Shown piece after piece: positions 1 to 11,382 of a DNA stretch of 64,000 bases. The notes under the pieces were generated by a model. That model ran no database searches, was not told the DNA's origin, and saw nothing but the letters and a program-made list of their open reading frames with translations. The position numbers and the translations under genes were made by a program. This DNA is from Kappaphycus alvarezii (lineage: Eukaryota > Rhodophyta > Florideophyceae > Gigartinales > Solieriaceae). How positions within the stretch are numbered: position 1 is the first letter of the stretch; each line of letters starts with the position of its first letter. Where the stretch lies: the NCBI GenBank assembly GCA_002205965.3, contig NADL03000683.1, positions 372,001 through 436,000 on the forward strand. Reading direction: 5' to 3'.

Positions 1-400
1 TGCAAATTTTGCAGAGGGGTATAGGGACGGGTAAAACTTTACCCCTCCAGTAATTTTCCGTAAAAAATTATTTTCTTCTATGCATAGCAATTTTTTCTGT
101 GTTAGCGACCTCAGCAGATTGACGGTTCACATCTTCCTATTAAAGGTGCAAAAACCTGTGATATCACCTTATTAGCTAAGGTTTACAAATGTGATATCAA
201 AGAAATCTGTCCCTCCAGTGCTTTTTCTGGCACAGGTATTCGGCCTTATAGTACGTAGTACAATGGACCCCATTACGCGGTTCCACAAGTTGATGGGAGC
301 CGCGTTATGCAGGTACTCGACCGTTTCGAGTACTTTTATTCTAGCGCACGGGGTATCGGCTGGCAAGTGGGGGACTTGGAAGTGATAGATTAATGAGTTC
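1..400 (-). mobile_element. LINE relic, 3' part with endonuclease-like domain
   Basis: Read on the minus strand, the peptide around 190-385 contains STGGTDFFDITFVN, preceded by LRTIRPN. This matches the better preserved LINE at 14.4-14.6 kb, which has AAGGTDYFDVTFVN preceded by RTRPDI. In that family this segment is the C-terminal restriction-like endonuclease with an RPD-x13-D core. Here the PD pair has become PN, so the copy is likely inactive. Coding resemblance fades into stops towards position 1, and the element may run off the window edge. The upstream RT part is not visible beyond about 400. It is a third member of a family also present at 13.2-15.0 and 42.5-42.9 kb. Family assignment is from internal comparison and motif recall. 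Confidence 0.6.
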
Positions 401-1500
401 TTATTTGTTAAGGTGCTATGGATCTCCACAGTGCCAAATAATGGGAATATTGGAGGCTCAAAATGATTCCTCTTGTTATTTGCCAGGTTTATTTGCTCTT
501 TATTGGCATCATGGATTGCATCCATCCGATGGTCTGATATTTGAGCAGCAAATACTATTAGTGTCAACAAGCACTAGTAGTATTTCGTGCTCAAATGACT
601 CAATATTATTACGTTTAGTAAGTCGAATAATATTAAATTGCAGGCACAAAGAAGAACAAATCGTCACAGGAGTGATCATAAGTTAGCTTTTTCCAGGGTA
701 AGTGGATTTACATGTGGAGAGGACTGCTCTGGGAGGGCCGAAGTAGTTGCTTCAGTGCACCAAGTCACGAAGATTAGCCAGAAAGGGGACAGGGGATGAA
801 TGTCGGGATACAGGTGGAACATTATCCCACCCGTATCACAGTGGCACTCTATCATAGGAATGCTGAGTCGTGCATCTTGAGGCAATGCAATTGATGTTGA
901 ATTGAAGGCTCTGTTCCATAAGGGACGCCATCGAGAGCCTGGAGAGCCGGGCGACGATTCCTTGCCTTAATACAATACATTTTTTCTATCGCTACATGAT
1001 CAGTAAAATCTGAAGATACAACAAAATATTTCGTTTGCTCATAGAACAGTAACTATGAAATTAATTGCTCAGACTCGCTCCGACTCGTGGTTTGCGCTGA
1101 GCGTCCTCCTGATCTTCAAAGAGAACACTTGTGCTATCAACATGGTGACATTTAGATTTACCATGCTGATTGCTTGCATGTACATTATATTTCTCATACG
1201 GCGCATTAGTTTCCTGTTCGAGGGAACATATTGCCGATAAAGATTGCAAAGACTTGTAATTAGGACCTCTTTGGTCTGGTTAGAGACCCTTTTTCATGAC
1301 ATGAACGGATGGTAAACTTTGGTTATCAACAGCAACGGAGTCATAGTTATTAGAAGCAGTTGAGTAAAATCCTGCAGCTTTTTATTTCAGGGATTTGAGC
1401 TCTGCATTCATTTTTGACCCCGGCAGACTTATTCGGCGCAAAATCTCAAACTGCAACATAATTGAGGCAGCTCTGCTTCTTTCTGACGAAAAGTTCCGTT
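401..1500. other. Non-coding stretch, nothing recognised
   Basis: Only short chance reading frames occur on both strands. I see no domain motif, no tRNA-like cloverleaf and no repeat shared with the rest of the window. Confidence 0.5.
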
Positions 1501-1674
1501 AGGCATTAGACATTTGCTCAACGTAGCGAGAAATTTTGCTTGCGGTGAGGTCAGATTTATCGCCTGTTTTTCGTTTTTTGGCTCCCGCGAGACGAGATGC
1601 GTTTTTTACATCTAAATATTTCCCCATTGGCATCCCTGGTCTTGTGGACTCGAACCTTGACGTGGCTTATATCC

Positions 1675-1934
1675 GGGAGCGCTATTTCTATTCCCGCCAA
1701 AAGTCGACGGAAACTTCGGACATGGAGCAAAAAACTTGAAAGCCTCGATATACTTAATCGGAGGAGGTGTTTTTTCAACCCCGTCTGTATTCATGTACTT
1801 CTTTGGAGCGCTATTGCTGTTTTCGCCAACAGTCGATAAAAACTTCTGACAAGAAGCAAAAAAGCTTGACAGCCTCGATATACTTAATCGGAGGAGGTGT
1901 TATTTCAATCCCGTCTGTATCTATATACTTCTTT
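1675..1934. repeat. Direct tandem duplication, 130-bp unit
   Basis: Two adjacent units with a period of 130 bp. The block CCTCGATATACTTAATCGG starts at 1743 and again at 1873, and GGAGCGCTATT occurs at 1675/1805. Units differ by scattered substitutions, so the duplication is not recent. The minus strand reads through both units with related peptides (RRLLAGIEIAL and RRLLAKTAIAL), but there are stops between them and I cannot name a protein. Confidence 0.8.
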
Positions 1935-2640
1935 TGCTGTATATACAAGCACATGATGTTCACTTGGCCTTTTTCTTCGTTTTCACCAGAAGGTGGGCAT
2001 GATCTGTACTGCTTTTCAGCAGATAGATATTTTTTGTTGTCCTGCTTTTTTTCCAACGTGACTCCAGATCAGTGCTCAGAAGGTCACTAAATTCCTCAGA
2101 CTGTAGTAAATATCTAGTTTGCACAGCTGCCCAAAGACGGTAGATTTCAGATCTGTTGTAATGGTCGATTCTGATACCCGCGCCCGAGCAAGGGCATAAT
2201 CTTCTTCTGGCGTGAAACTCGGCTCCCACTGACCCCTTTTAAATTTTGAGCTTTGTGCTTTCGGTTGCCGAGATAGTTTTTACATTACACAAAAACTGAG
2301 GTGGTTCGAATGTATGTGCTGTAGTGTCGAGACCGAATCAAGGAAGATTGGTGAAGAGAGGTAGGAAGTGGGGGATGGGGCAACTATTTTCAAGCAGAGG
2401 GAACTTTGTGTGGCAAATTTATTTGTTGAAAGGCTTTGTTCCTGGAGTAAATTCTGGGACAAAAGATTCTCAGTTTATTCTGAAACTTGTTTCCCGGTAC
2501 AAAATTTCTATCATGTTTCGCATGATATAGCCTGTGAAATTCTGCCTTATGTCAAATTTGTATTTTTTTTCTCATAGTACAAGTGCTCCTAGAGGGGAAA
2601 ATGGGAGATTTGAGAGGAGATTTGAGAGGCAGAGAAAATA
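1935..2640. other. Non-coding stretch, nothing recognised
   Basis: No supported gene. The minus strand has an 89-codon open frame (1960-2229) with basic composition but no recognisable family, and it is compatible with chance. Confidence 0.4.
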
Positions 2641-4461
2641 ATTATGACAATTTTGGATATTAATAACCACCTGCACCGAGTTCACCTGAAGATGAACTCA
2701 AGAAGCTCAATAGAAACAAAAAGTGTTATTCGGAAGAAATTTTGCATTGTTTGAAGGAACCTAATGCCAGAAAAGAAGACCTTTGGATCCATTCCACAGG
2801 AAAATTGCAGTTTCGAAGGATTACTTCGATTCACATATCGTAGCAACTCAAATGGGTACGCGCTCTGGTAGATGCGAGTGTATTTGTGGCGCAAAAACAA
2901 GGCTACCCTAAATCTAAGTCCTAAACAAATTTCGTTGAGACAATTGGATTCAAAACTAGTGATGAAAAGCCTGCAAGTATCCCATGCGACATCACTACCG
3001 GTAATGTAGAGAAACCGAACGGAAAGAATATGGATTACCACCAATGAAATGGGAGGCCGTAATACATTAATATTGCAAGAACTGGTTTACATGCTTGTTA
3101 TAGTGCTGGGACCAATAACAACAATGCGATAACTCTTTTAGGAAGCGCATAATACAAATTTCTCAGGTCACACGATTAATCGGAGCCGTGGGATTGAATC
3201 TTTGATGAAAGCCTACTCAATCCTCGATAAATTTTCCAGTTTATTTAAAGAATACTTGCATGGAATGATTCAGGAGAACAAAAATTTATGTTCGTTAAGC
3301 GAGCTAAGCAACGGGGCAATAGCGAGGGAGTTTTCATTAATTTTAAGTGGACCTGCGGTCTCACATTACACTAGAAAGTACTCCAAGCGTGGAATGCAGT
3401 ATGCTCTATTGGGTTACAAGTTGTGATCATTTTACACGAGAAAATATGAACATCATAGGTTTCTGCAGTCATAGTATCATCCTTTCCTATCATATAAATT
3501 TCATAAAAGTCCAGAAAAGCGCGAACGGGAAGTTTTCCACGATGTAACCGATAAACTGATAAAAGTCCAGCATCATCTATGCTGTTCTTATCACATTAAC
3601 TTTTATTTCTGTGAAATTCACTGCCATTTGCGGCGCCTTTCCATAATTGAGGGATAATTGGTCGAGAAGATCCCAGAAACACCCCATGAAGCCACACAAG
3701 GTACTGCGAATTTGCTATCATCGGAACTCAGGTGTTCTGGTGGGCATTCCTTTGAAAATACCAGGTTTACCATAGTCTGGGCCAAAGATTCGGAGTTCAC
3801 GCTCGTAATCACCTGAGACGGGCTAAAAACAAGAGTGAATAAAAGTGACTCAGCCGTAACAAGATGGCGTCCCACAATGTATTTTGGTGATGTGACATGG
3901 ACTACAGAGCAAGATATCACCACTGTTCAGATGAAACTATCTGCGCCATTAACTGCATCAAGAAAAGTATTCATCTTCCCTATTCACATCCGATGGCATT
4001 GAAGATTTGCAGTATGAAAACCAATTAATCGGAGCTGGATGTGATCACAGCGATGAAGATTCAAAACATTGATTGTGAATGAATTTTCTAAAGGATGAGC
4101 TTTATATCAATTAAGATATTGGGATCTACCTGACAAATTACTCCTTCATTTATGGTCTTCTTTGCTTCGTATCCTCAGTTGGAGATAAGTTATATAAATA
4201 CAGCTCTCTTTGTCGTGTGAACACTTACATTCGACGGAAGTGTATTTGAGAAAGCCGCGAATCGAAATTCTGTTTTGCGAATTGATAAAGCTGCGAGTTT
4301 ATGAAGCCTATGAAAACATGCAAAAACGACGATCGCCATCTCAGAAAGATTGGAGGCATGGGACGCTATTCGGAGCGCTGTTATTCTAATAAATTTTGAG
4401 GACCTTGTAATCATTATTGGCGCCAAATTCAGAATCCTGTATAATATAATACATGTCCGGC

Positions 4462-4537
4462 TTTATTCATTATAAAGGAAATGAGGAAAATGATCTGATT
4501 TATTCATTATAAAGGAAATTGAGGAAAATTATCTAGA
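4462..4537. repeat. 37-bp tandem duplication inside the Copia relic
   Basis: TTTATTCATTATAAAGGAAA begins at 4462 and again at 4499, followed by GAGGAAAA-type sequence in both. The second copy has one extra T. It lies just upstream of the integrase relic and shifts frame. Confidence 0.8.
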
Positions 4538-4639
4538 CACAAGCATACAGAACTTACCTGCGTCGTGCAATCATGAGATGATTCCACTATTCTTTGAGAA
4601 CTACTTCCTCAAGCAAAAGTGGTCAAAGGGGGATATGGT

Positions 4640-5265
4640 ATTTTTTGTATACATCGATTCTCAGATTGGGAAGTTAAACCGTGCGTTTGGCTACCCATTG
4701 GTCGCTTCTCTGTTCTATCTACTGAAGCGAGCGACACCTGAAAAAAGCAACCTGGTTCTATTAGCTATTCTGGCGTAAATTAAACGAAAGTTTGATCCAT
4801 GCATTCGCATTTCTTCCAAAACGCGAAGGTTCAGAAAATTCATTGGAACTGACTATTTAAGGTTTAATCTCACACTAGAAGTAAATATCCTACTTATTGC
4901 TAGTAGTCCCACTTTTTATGCAGATGAAGTGACCCACTATAATTCTACTACTTTCATGAAGGTAAGGACCGCTAAGAAACTTGGATATTTCTTTTGCGTT
5001 GCTTGTCACTTTTGCTCCTCATACCATCCGAAATTTTACGCATTGATCAAGGATACAATCTTATTGCGAAAAAAATTAACGGCTCTGTAGAGCACAATGA
5101 TACACGGGTCTTGGAAACTCTGATTAAGTCGCCCAATGCAATGTCTCATGTAGGGCGCTATCATCAATCACTTAAGGTGGCACTTGAGAAGTGCAGAGAC
5201 TCTCTCCCAAGGTCAAAGTCTGTAAAAAATACTGCATTAAGCTACTCCTTAAAGCTGCAAATGAT
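4640..5265 (+). pseudogene. Copia integrase relic
   Basis: The first segment (about 4650-4755) reads GKLNRAFGYP...LFYLLKRATPEKSN, like the zinc-binding N-terminal domain that begins LHRAFGHPS in this lineage. After a frameshift, 4785-4980 reads RRFRKFIGTDYLRFN, then EVNILLI and YADEVTHYNSTTF, the start of the catalytic core. From about 5030 the peptide is ILRIDQGYN, then SPNAMSHVGRYHQSL. The catalytic triad should be D-D-E. The first Asp appears to be Asn (VNILL), the second Asp is kept (RIDQG), and the Glu before RYH is Gly. The protein would integrate element cDNA into chromosomes, and this copy cannot. Confidence 0.65.
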
Positions 5266-6149
5266 TCAGTAGGTCTTGAAGGACTCTGTCCTACAATGCC
5301 GTTTTATATTGCGATCCCACATAAATCACGCTGCTTACTGGCCAAAAAAAGTTATAGAGAGCGAAAGGACTCTATTCTGCATTGGGAGGAGTCAAAAGTA
5401 ACAAGAAAAGCGAAAAATAGCTTTTGCCACGCTCGACCCAGGTGACTCAAAGGCAAAAAACAAGAGGCTGAACTTCAAAAGCTAACCATGGACGCATTAG
5501 TCTTTATCTAAAGTAAGTTTTCAGAGAAACTCTAAGGGATATTTTCACTAGTCAAAATTCATTGTCACACAATAGTCGTTCAACCACCGTATGAAAGACG
5601 CACAATCCCCTTTGCAGTTTTAAATTTTCTATGGCTGCAAGGTGAGAAGTAGACTAAAGTGACGTAATGGCTAAGGAATTGAGTTTAGATATGAAACGGA
5701 AGAAAAAGGTTGAAGAGACGGCATGTTAAACCACTTAAGTCTGAGTCAGTAAATTCACCGGAAGCATATGTGCTACGCGAAAAGAATTTTTCGATGTAAC
5801 TCGATGATTCATCTAGCTTTATTCCCTGCGGAGAAAGTCGACTTTCTGGAGTTGGAACATATAGCTGCAAGGTCTTCTTTATACAGGTGGATTCAAGGTA
5901 TTCAGACGGTAAACGATTCCGAAGAATGATGAAAGATATGGATCTAGGTGTAAAGATCTTCTCAAGAAAACGCATATGGAATCACTGAGAAGTCTACACT
6001 AGTTGCAAAGAACTACCACGACAGGGAGCAGCAAAATTTATGACCAAGTCGCCAAAAATCAGCAGCATGGTCCAGAGAATTTCAGTTTCAACCGCAAGTA
6101 TGATCGTGGATTATCCCGCAGCCGTATTTACAGTGCGAATATAAAATAA

Positions 6150-6410
6150 AAATGACATTGTATATCAAAGCACCAAGAGAAATTGGCTTGGCCAAGGATC
6201 ATGTCCAGATGGTTCTTCAGCCACTGTACGGTATTACCGAGATTGGAATGCACTAGTTTGTCAAATATCACAGTCTCCACAGGAAGCGGTCAGTAATCAA
6301 GTTGATACAAGTTTATTTTTTTACAAGGGACAGGACGGTAAACCATAAGTTATCACTATTCTACAAGTTAAAGACTCTTTTGGGAAAGGAGACTCGAAAT
6401 TTCTTGATTA
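6150..6410 (+). pseudogene. Copia reverse transcriptase fragment
   Basis: The reading IKAPREIGLAKDHVQMVLQP continues LYGITEIGMH and then a TAG stop where the family has Trp. After frameshifts, FYKGQDGKP, ILQVKDSFGKGDSKFLD follow. This is the palm region of Copia RT. The catalytic VDD/YVDD pair appears as VKD, so one metal-binding Asp is lost. RT copies element RNA to cDNA in the cytoplasmic particle. Confidence 0.55.
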
Positions 6411-6789
6411 AGAAGGGGAAAGTCCCTCCCTTTTTAATTTAAACCAAGAACCATTCTCAAAAAGTGAGACCTCATTGATTTGAATGTATCAAAAATATGA
6501 TTGCACCAGTCGAACAACTATTCCATCATTCAGAACAAAAAAACTAGGAAGATCATAATTTGTAATCATTGGTACTCGTGCGATGGTCGATTAGATTTTT
6601 TCATGTACTAGACCAAACTTTTGTGCGCCAACACAAATTATTGCTTCTGAGATCAAGAGGCCAACCCAGGAGACGTAAATTGAGATGAAGAAAATCGTGA
6701 CAAGGTGTCATGAAACCATAAGTATAGGGCTACACTTTATTCCTTTATATTTGAGCAACTCAAGAATAGCTTTTTTACTTATCCAAGAT

Positions 6790-7005
6790 TTGCAAATACC
6801 TAGGGCAAAAATATCAGATCGGATTTGTTGCATTCATTGCCGACGGGAATAATAATGCCACTATTTTGCACTACGGCAGTTCATGTCGTAGGAGGGCTAC
6901 TCGATGCGTTATGGATGCTGAATTAAAAACAATAATCTACAGATTCGACAATTGGTATGTGATACGTAAAGTACTCAACGAATTATTGGGCATGCAACTG
7001 TAAAT
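6790..7005 (+). pseudogene. Copia RNase H fragment
   Basis: The peptide YQIGFVAFIADGNNNATILH, then YGSSCRRRATRCVMDAELK and VLNELLG, fits the C-terminal RNase H of Copia elements (the AD and AE metal-binding segments). This block is open for about 70 codons, the best preserved part of the element. It marks the 3' end of pol, after which only AT-rich sequence follows. Confidence 0.6.
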
Positions 7006-7620
7006 TTGATGCTTTGCTTAAGTTGATTCTAGAACATTATTCAATGTCGTTACCAAACGTAGCAAAATACACTTCACAGCTTCTCTAGATCAACGGCAAG
7101 TACACGAATGTACGGATGTGGAAAAATTATAGGTATCTGTATATTCTGATTGACAGAACCCAATATGAATATAATAATAATATAAAAATTAGTTTTAAAT
7201 GGCTTATATATACCGGAACAAAAAGATAAAATATTCTGAATGAAACCTCTCTGCTTTTTCCAGATTTGATCTGATTCAATAATTATGGACAGCCCATAAA
7301 ACTTTTCTTGTTAGAGCAAGTCTATCAGAGGTGCAAATAAATTTCAGGAAATATTGTAACACATTTCGCAACCCTACCAGCGTTGTAAACGATTTATCGA
7401 CGTTGTGAATCTTTTAGTATGGTCTATTTTCATGGCTATTTGGGACACAAAATACAACATAGAATACAACGCCACCAATATTTTTTAAACTTCAATGCAG
7501 GATTGCTCCAGCCAATCATGTCGATCCGTGTATTTCGTTTTCTTTTCCAGCCAAAAAAACGGCAGAAGCCGGGGTCCAGAGATCTGGGTGATGAGCAGGC
7601 AACGTACTATCGTCATCACT

Positions 7621-7790
7621 AACCGTCCTCATTGCCCATATTCCAACCGTCCTTATCGTCCATTCACCACCCTTCCTCATCATCCCTTCACCACCCGTCC
7701 TCATCCCTTCACCAAACGTCCTCGTCGCGCCTTCATACCCCGTCTTCATCCCCTTCACCAACCGCCCTCACCGTCAACATGGAGTCGCAA
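7621..7790. repeat. Degenerate CCNTTCACC/CGTCCTCAT minisatellite
   Basis: A pyrimidine-rich run of imperfect 18-21-bp units built on CCTTCACCACCCGTCCTCATC. On the plus strand it is open and gives a Ser/His/Pro-rich peptide in frame with the Harbinger companion relic that follows, so it may have encoded that protein's disordered N-terminus. Confidence 0.6.
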
Positions 7791-8821
7791 CCGAAGAAAA
7801 GTTCTTGGAAATTTATGACTGTATCTGCGGAAAGGGAACCAGACGGGGACGCAGGGCTTCACTCGGATACCGTGCAGCCATCAACCATTCAGAACGATGT
7901 GGAATATGTTGATGCTGCCCTGCCTTATTCCCGCTCCAGCACTCCCACACCCCCAACGGAAGATATTGTAGCCAAACATAGGGGTTGAGGCAGGCCGAAG
8001 GGTTGTACTGATACGTACTCGATGTCTCATACAATCAAATCCCTCCGCTGCAAATGGGCGCAGGTTGCAAGGGAAGCACAGCACTTTTTGGCGGCCCGTG
8101 CAAACGTGAGGTATCAGAAGATTTCGGGAACTACGGACGAAGACACTGCGAGGCTGACGATAGAGCTTTAAAGGAAACTGGAGGGGCGGAAAGATGGTGA
8201 CGGTGTATTTCAGTACGCTGCCGCGTTCAAGTATTTCGAAGCGGCCGGATATCTTTCGTTTCAGCCAAAGTTTGAGGACGATCCCTTCAAGGATCCTGGA
8301 CAAATTTCACTATTTCCTTCTTCGAATGAAATGTCTACCAGAGAAGTTACAGCTGAGCCATCAAATTTGACGGTTAACCGTCTCATTGACGGCACTGATA
8401 ATGACATCATGGTTGCTGCCCCTCCGCAAAATATGTCTGTTGAGTCCGGACATATTGAAACCCGATGGAAATTAAGGGAGCAAAACGCGAAGAGCGCTTG
8501 AAAGGCAAGAGTGTTATTGAGCTTACTTTGGCTGATCTGTCGAAAAAGTCGGATATGGGAAACGATGTTTTACTTGCAATCAAAAAGAGCAACGAAGATG
8601 CAGCTAATGCTGATAACTACTATAGACTACTCCAAATATTGGACAAAGACTCTCCGAAATTCGCAGAAACCATGTCACACATGCTGAGGGAAAGGAAGTT
8701 CCGTACGGAGAAGCGTGCTGCTGAGCGATTTGAGTTTATGAGCGGGGAGGGTGCAAAACGACATAGAACTACTAATCGTGTTACACCTGGAGCGAGTGTG
8801 ATAGAGGAGGACACGGATTAA
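7632..8821 (+). pseudogene. Harbinger companion protein relic (Myb/NAM-associated type)
   Basis: The plus strand can be read as one protein with breaks. It starts with an S/H/P-rich leader, then a segment from about 8020 with SHTIKSLRCKWAQVAREAQH, then SGTTDEDTARLTIEL and FQYAAAFKYFEAA. After a frameshift near 8460 it continues EIKGAKREERLKGKSVIELT and a basic tail to the stop at 8821. This order (Myb/SANT-like segment with KSLxxKW, SG-TDED, then an IKGAK-type motif) is that of the second protein of PIF/Harbinger elements, which binds element ends and helps transposase enter the nucleus. Stops at 7984 (TGA) and about 8169 (TAA where Tyr is expected) break it. The divergent relative of plant NAM-associated proteins is an alternative name for the same domain. 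Confidence 0.6.
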
Positions 8822-9163
8822 TTGACAGATATGAAGTTGTTGAACTGCATTTCAGTGCATGAATACGTAAAAGATTAAACAATGCCCCTCAGTTCTTGTT
8901 CACCTTTTGAGTTGGACAGTTGTCCTAGGACCTAACCAGATCGATCTAGTCGAGTTTGATGATCAGTGAGCTCGAACAAGCTTGGTCGTGCAATGATAAT
9001 ATGTATGTGCGGTTTTGTACAGTATAGAAACTGGCACGGAGCGGGAGCACACATCGCAACTAAATGTATTTTACGACCTCCATGCACCTAGTCATGCCCC
9101 GTCTCGAACATTGTTGAATTGACGACTTCAGTTAGATTTCTGCAACGTCATAAACGCACTTGA

Positions 9164-10528
9164 TTAATTCATATACTGCTCCATTATCTCTACAATCTCC
9201 CAGTCAAAGCCGGTTGCCTCCATTTCCGACTGAATCTCCCTACTGTTTTGCTGCATTTCTTGCCTGGTAATGTTCTCATTCTCTGCTTCCAGATCATAAA
9301 GATCCCCTACAATGTCAAAAAGCCTACCTTTCTCGCTTTTTCATCCGTAAATGCACCTTGTTAGTTCAAACGTATTAACACATTATGCAAAATTATGCAA
9401 GCATAGCTGATATTGACTATGTCCTCCTTGTACCATTGATAACTTCCTCGCCGTAATATATAGAAACATACCTCCAGAACGCCGAATGCTCTCTCTATTT
9501 CATTCCATGAACCTTCTTGTTTCTTCGTATGCCTACTTTGATATTCCGTTTCGGGATGATGCAATGGTTAGGTAAATATTGGCCAATTGGGGTTAATCCC
9601 ATCTGCAGGAAAGTATGGCAGCTCACGAAGAATAGAAGAGGCAAAAATCCGATAATTGGCATAGAACCTAAACTTTTCTGTACTATTGAGAATATCCATG
9701 AATAGCAGGGATACTGAAAGCATTGTTTGTCTTTATTGGTACCACATCGCCCTGGAAACCAGTGCCATATATACAAATCACGATCGCACCACGCTCCCAC
9801 TTGAATAATCGCTATTTTACCTTCTTTGGTGTTGTGATGCTGCCCCTTCAGCGATTACGAGCAGTTTTTCCAGACAATTTGGCAGCAGCCGATTGCTCCA
9901 ACACATCCAGCGAATCCATGTGCCTCATATCTCTTCTGACTAGCATCTAATTCCCCAAACGAAGGCTTCCGATTAAGAAATTTAGAGCCATATAATACAA
10001 CTATGCACTCGCAAAACTGTTTGAAGTACTGTCGTAGTGTTTCGGTCGACATCTTGGCGCTATCATCGAGGTCTTCAAGAGGTCTAGCGCTGCCCAGTCT
10101 TCGTAAGCTGTCTAGTGTCTTAACGTAGGACGATATACCCTCCCTGTCAGCACAATTTCAAAGAGTCTTCCAAATAGAAGGGAAATCTTCGGTCACGTCT
10201 TGATGCAACTTATAGAAATTTGCGTATGGTACTCTAAAACGCCTACAAAATGATCGGAGATTGTAAATTGGAGATGTTTCCATGTAATTTTTATCCATGG
10301 GCTTTTGCCGCGCTCAATGTTTCTTGTTACCTGAATTCGACCTCTCCAATTCCGCTCCCTGCCACTTGTTACACCCTTTCCGATTCCATTGACTACGACA
10401 AGCGATGCGCCTATATTGACCCCGCGCATCTGAATTGCATGAGCAAGCAAAACATTTGTTTGGCGACGGCGCTTTGAGATCCGCTCCGATACACGATCCA
10501 TGTTTGGTAGTTGGCGGATGGGTGCCAA
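9164..10528 (-). pseudogene. Harbinger DDE transposase relic
   Basis: Reading the minus strand from 10,528, the N-terminus is basic. The block near 10,200-10,300 gives NYMETSPIYNLRSFCRRFRV after one frameshift. About 9,850-10,050 gives LNRKPSFGELDASQKRYEAH, GFAGCVGAIGCCQIVWKNCS. About 9,500-9,620 gives ADGINPNWPIF, then ERAFGVLEVCFYIL, CIILHNVLIRLN. The tail EIQSEMEATGFDWEIVEIME ends at 9,164. These are the DDE_Tnp_4 landmarks. The first catalytic Asp (CxGSxDCxHW in the family) is Gly here (AIGCCQI), while ADG (second Asp) and ERAFG (Glu) survive. Stops interrupt after WKNCS and RLN. Function was cut-and-paste transposition. Confidence 0.72.
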
Positions 10529-11268
10529 AGCATTCCAGGAACTGTAGATCGTGCAATCTTCGGGATGGTCTTGAGGCGACAGGTGGAAATTGATTCACAA
10601 TTAATTTTAAACGAATGTTTTTTTATTGGCTGTCAGTAAGTAGGAGGCCTAGTATGAGCTTCGGGTTGATCTCGGACCATACCGACACTGGTAGGCTTGC
10701 AATTTCATTATTTATTTTTGATTTGGCATTTCAATTTAGGGCGGTGAGATATTAAAACCACTGATAGAATTGCTCTTACGCATTATTTACCGTTAACAAA
10801 CGAGTCAGTTATAACTGTTGATACATCACACAGCTTTCTGGTGTCTTCAAGGTTTTGCATGAACCGGGTAGACTCAACATATATCAACAGAGAGTCGTTT
10901 TACGGGAAATCAGTGTAATTTGAAATAAAGGAAATTTTAGGATGCTTTTATGCCATCATGACGCACAACTGTGTCTAGAGATGGTAGTTTACGCGCAGAG
11001 TGAATGTGATAAAAATCGATTGAAGTATAACACATTATTAGGACGATCAAAGGGTATTATTCAAAAATGGCCAAGCCTAACATTCGAAAAATTATCAGAG
11101 AGACCAAAATCAATGGAAAAGGGTCCATGTAGAATAAAAATTCATTGAAGTTGGATCTGAAAGGAGTCATTGCAATATTAAGAGATACATTCAAGGAAAC
11201 ATTTAAGAAGTAAAAATGATCACAACGAACTATTCCATTCGATGTAAGGCAGATAAAAAAACAGATGT
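10529..11268. other. Non-coding stretch, nothing recognised
   Basis: Moderately AT-rich, with no reading frame of note and no repeat matched elsewhere in the window. Confidence 0.4.
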
Positions 11269-11382
11269 GAAATGGGGGGTTAATTTACTGTGGTAGATAT
11301 GTGGGTTGGTACCCAGTAAATTTGTACCGGAGCGTAGATACCGTATATTGGCCAAGCCATTTGGGAAACCGTACAATGCAGA
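11269..11382 (-). mobile_element. 5'-truncated copy of the LINE 3' end (about 112 bp)
   Basis: This stretch is the near-identical reverse complement of 14,895-15,006, including TGGTAGATATGTGGGTTGG and CCGGAGCGTAGATACCG. I count one substitution and one single-base indel over about 110 bp. It corresponds exactly to the 3' terminal part of the LINE at 13.2-15.0 kb, in the opposite orientation. A short fragment that keeps only the 3' end is the expected product of target-primed reverse transcription that aborted early. A terminal inverted repeat of one large element is the less likely alternative. Confidence 0.85.

Larger units (their letters stand above)
2700..7010 (+). mobile_element. Decayed Copia-type LTR retrotransposon (gag-pol relic)
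   Basis: Across all three plus frames the order gag-like, integrase, reverse transcriptase, RNase H can be followed, which is the Copia (Pseudoviridae-type) gene order. Gag resemblance is weak, around 3200-3430. Integrase is at about 4650-5260, RT at 6150-6410 and RNase H at 6790-7005. Stops and frameshifts occur every few tens of codons, and several lost codons fit G to A change (for example a Trp codon now TAG near 6252). No flanking LTR pair was recognised by eye, so the outer limits are approximate. The element is certainly inactive. Identification rests on recalled family motifs and not on a search. Confidence 0.65.
7632..10530. mobile_element. PIF/Harbinger DNA transposon relic
   Basis: Two tail-to-tail genes, the companion protein on + (7.6-8.8 kb) and the transposase on - (9.16-10.53 kb), are the usual Harbinger content. 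Both are broken by stops and frameshifts. I could not find convincing terminal inverted repeats or the TWA target duplication by eye, so the outer borders are not fixed. The element lies directly after the Copia relic. Confidence 0.6.

Noticed and set aside
7390-10760. Terminal inverted repeats of the Harbinger element
   Set aside because: No pair of flanking sequences agreed beyond chance, so borders are left open.
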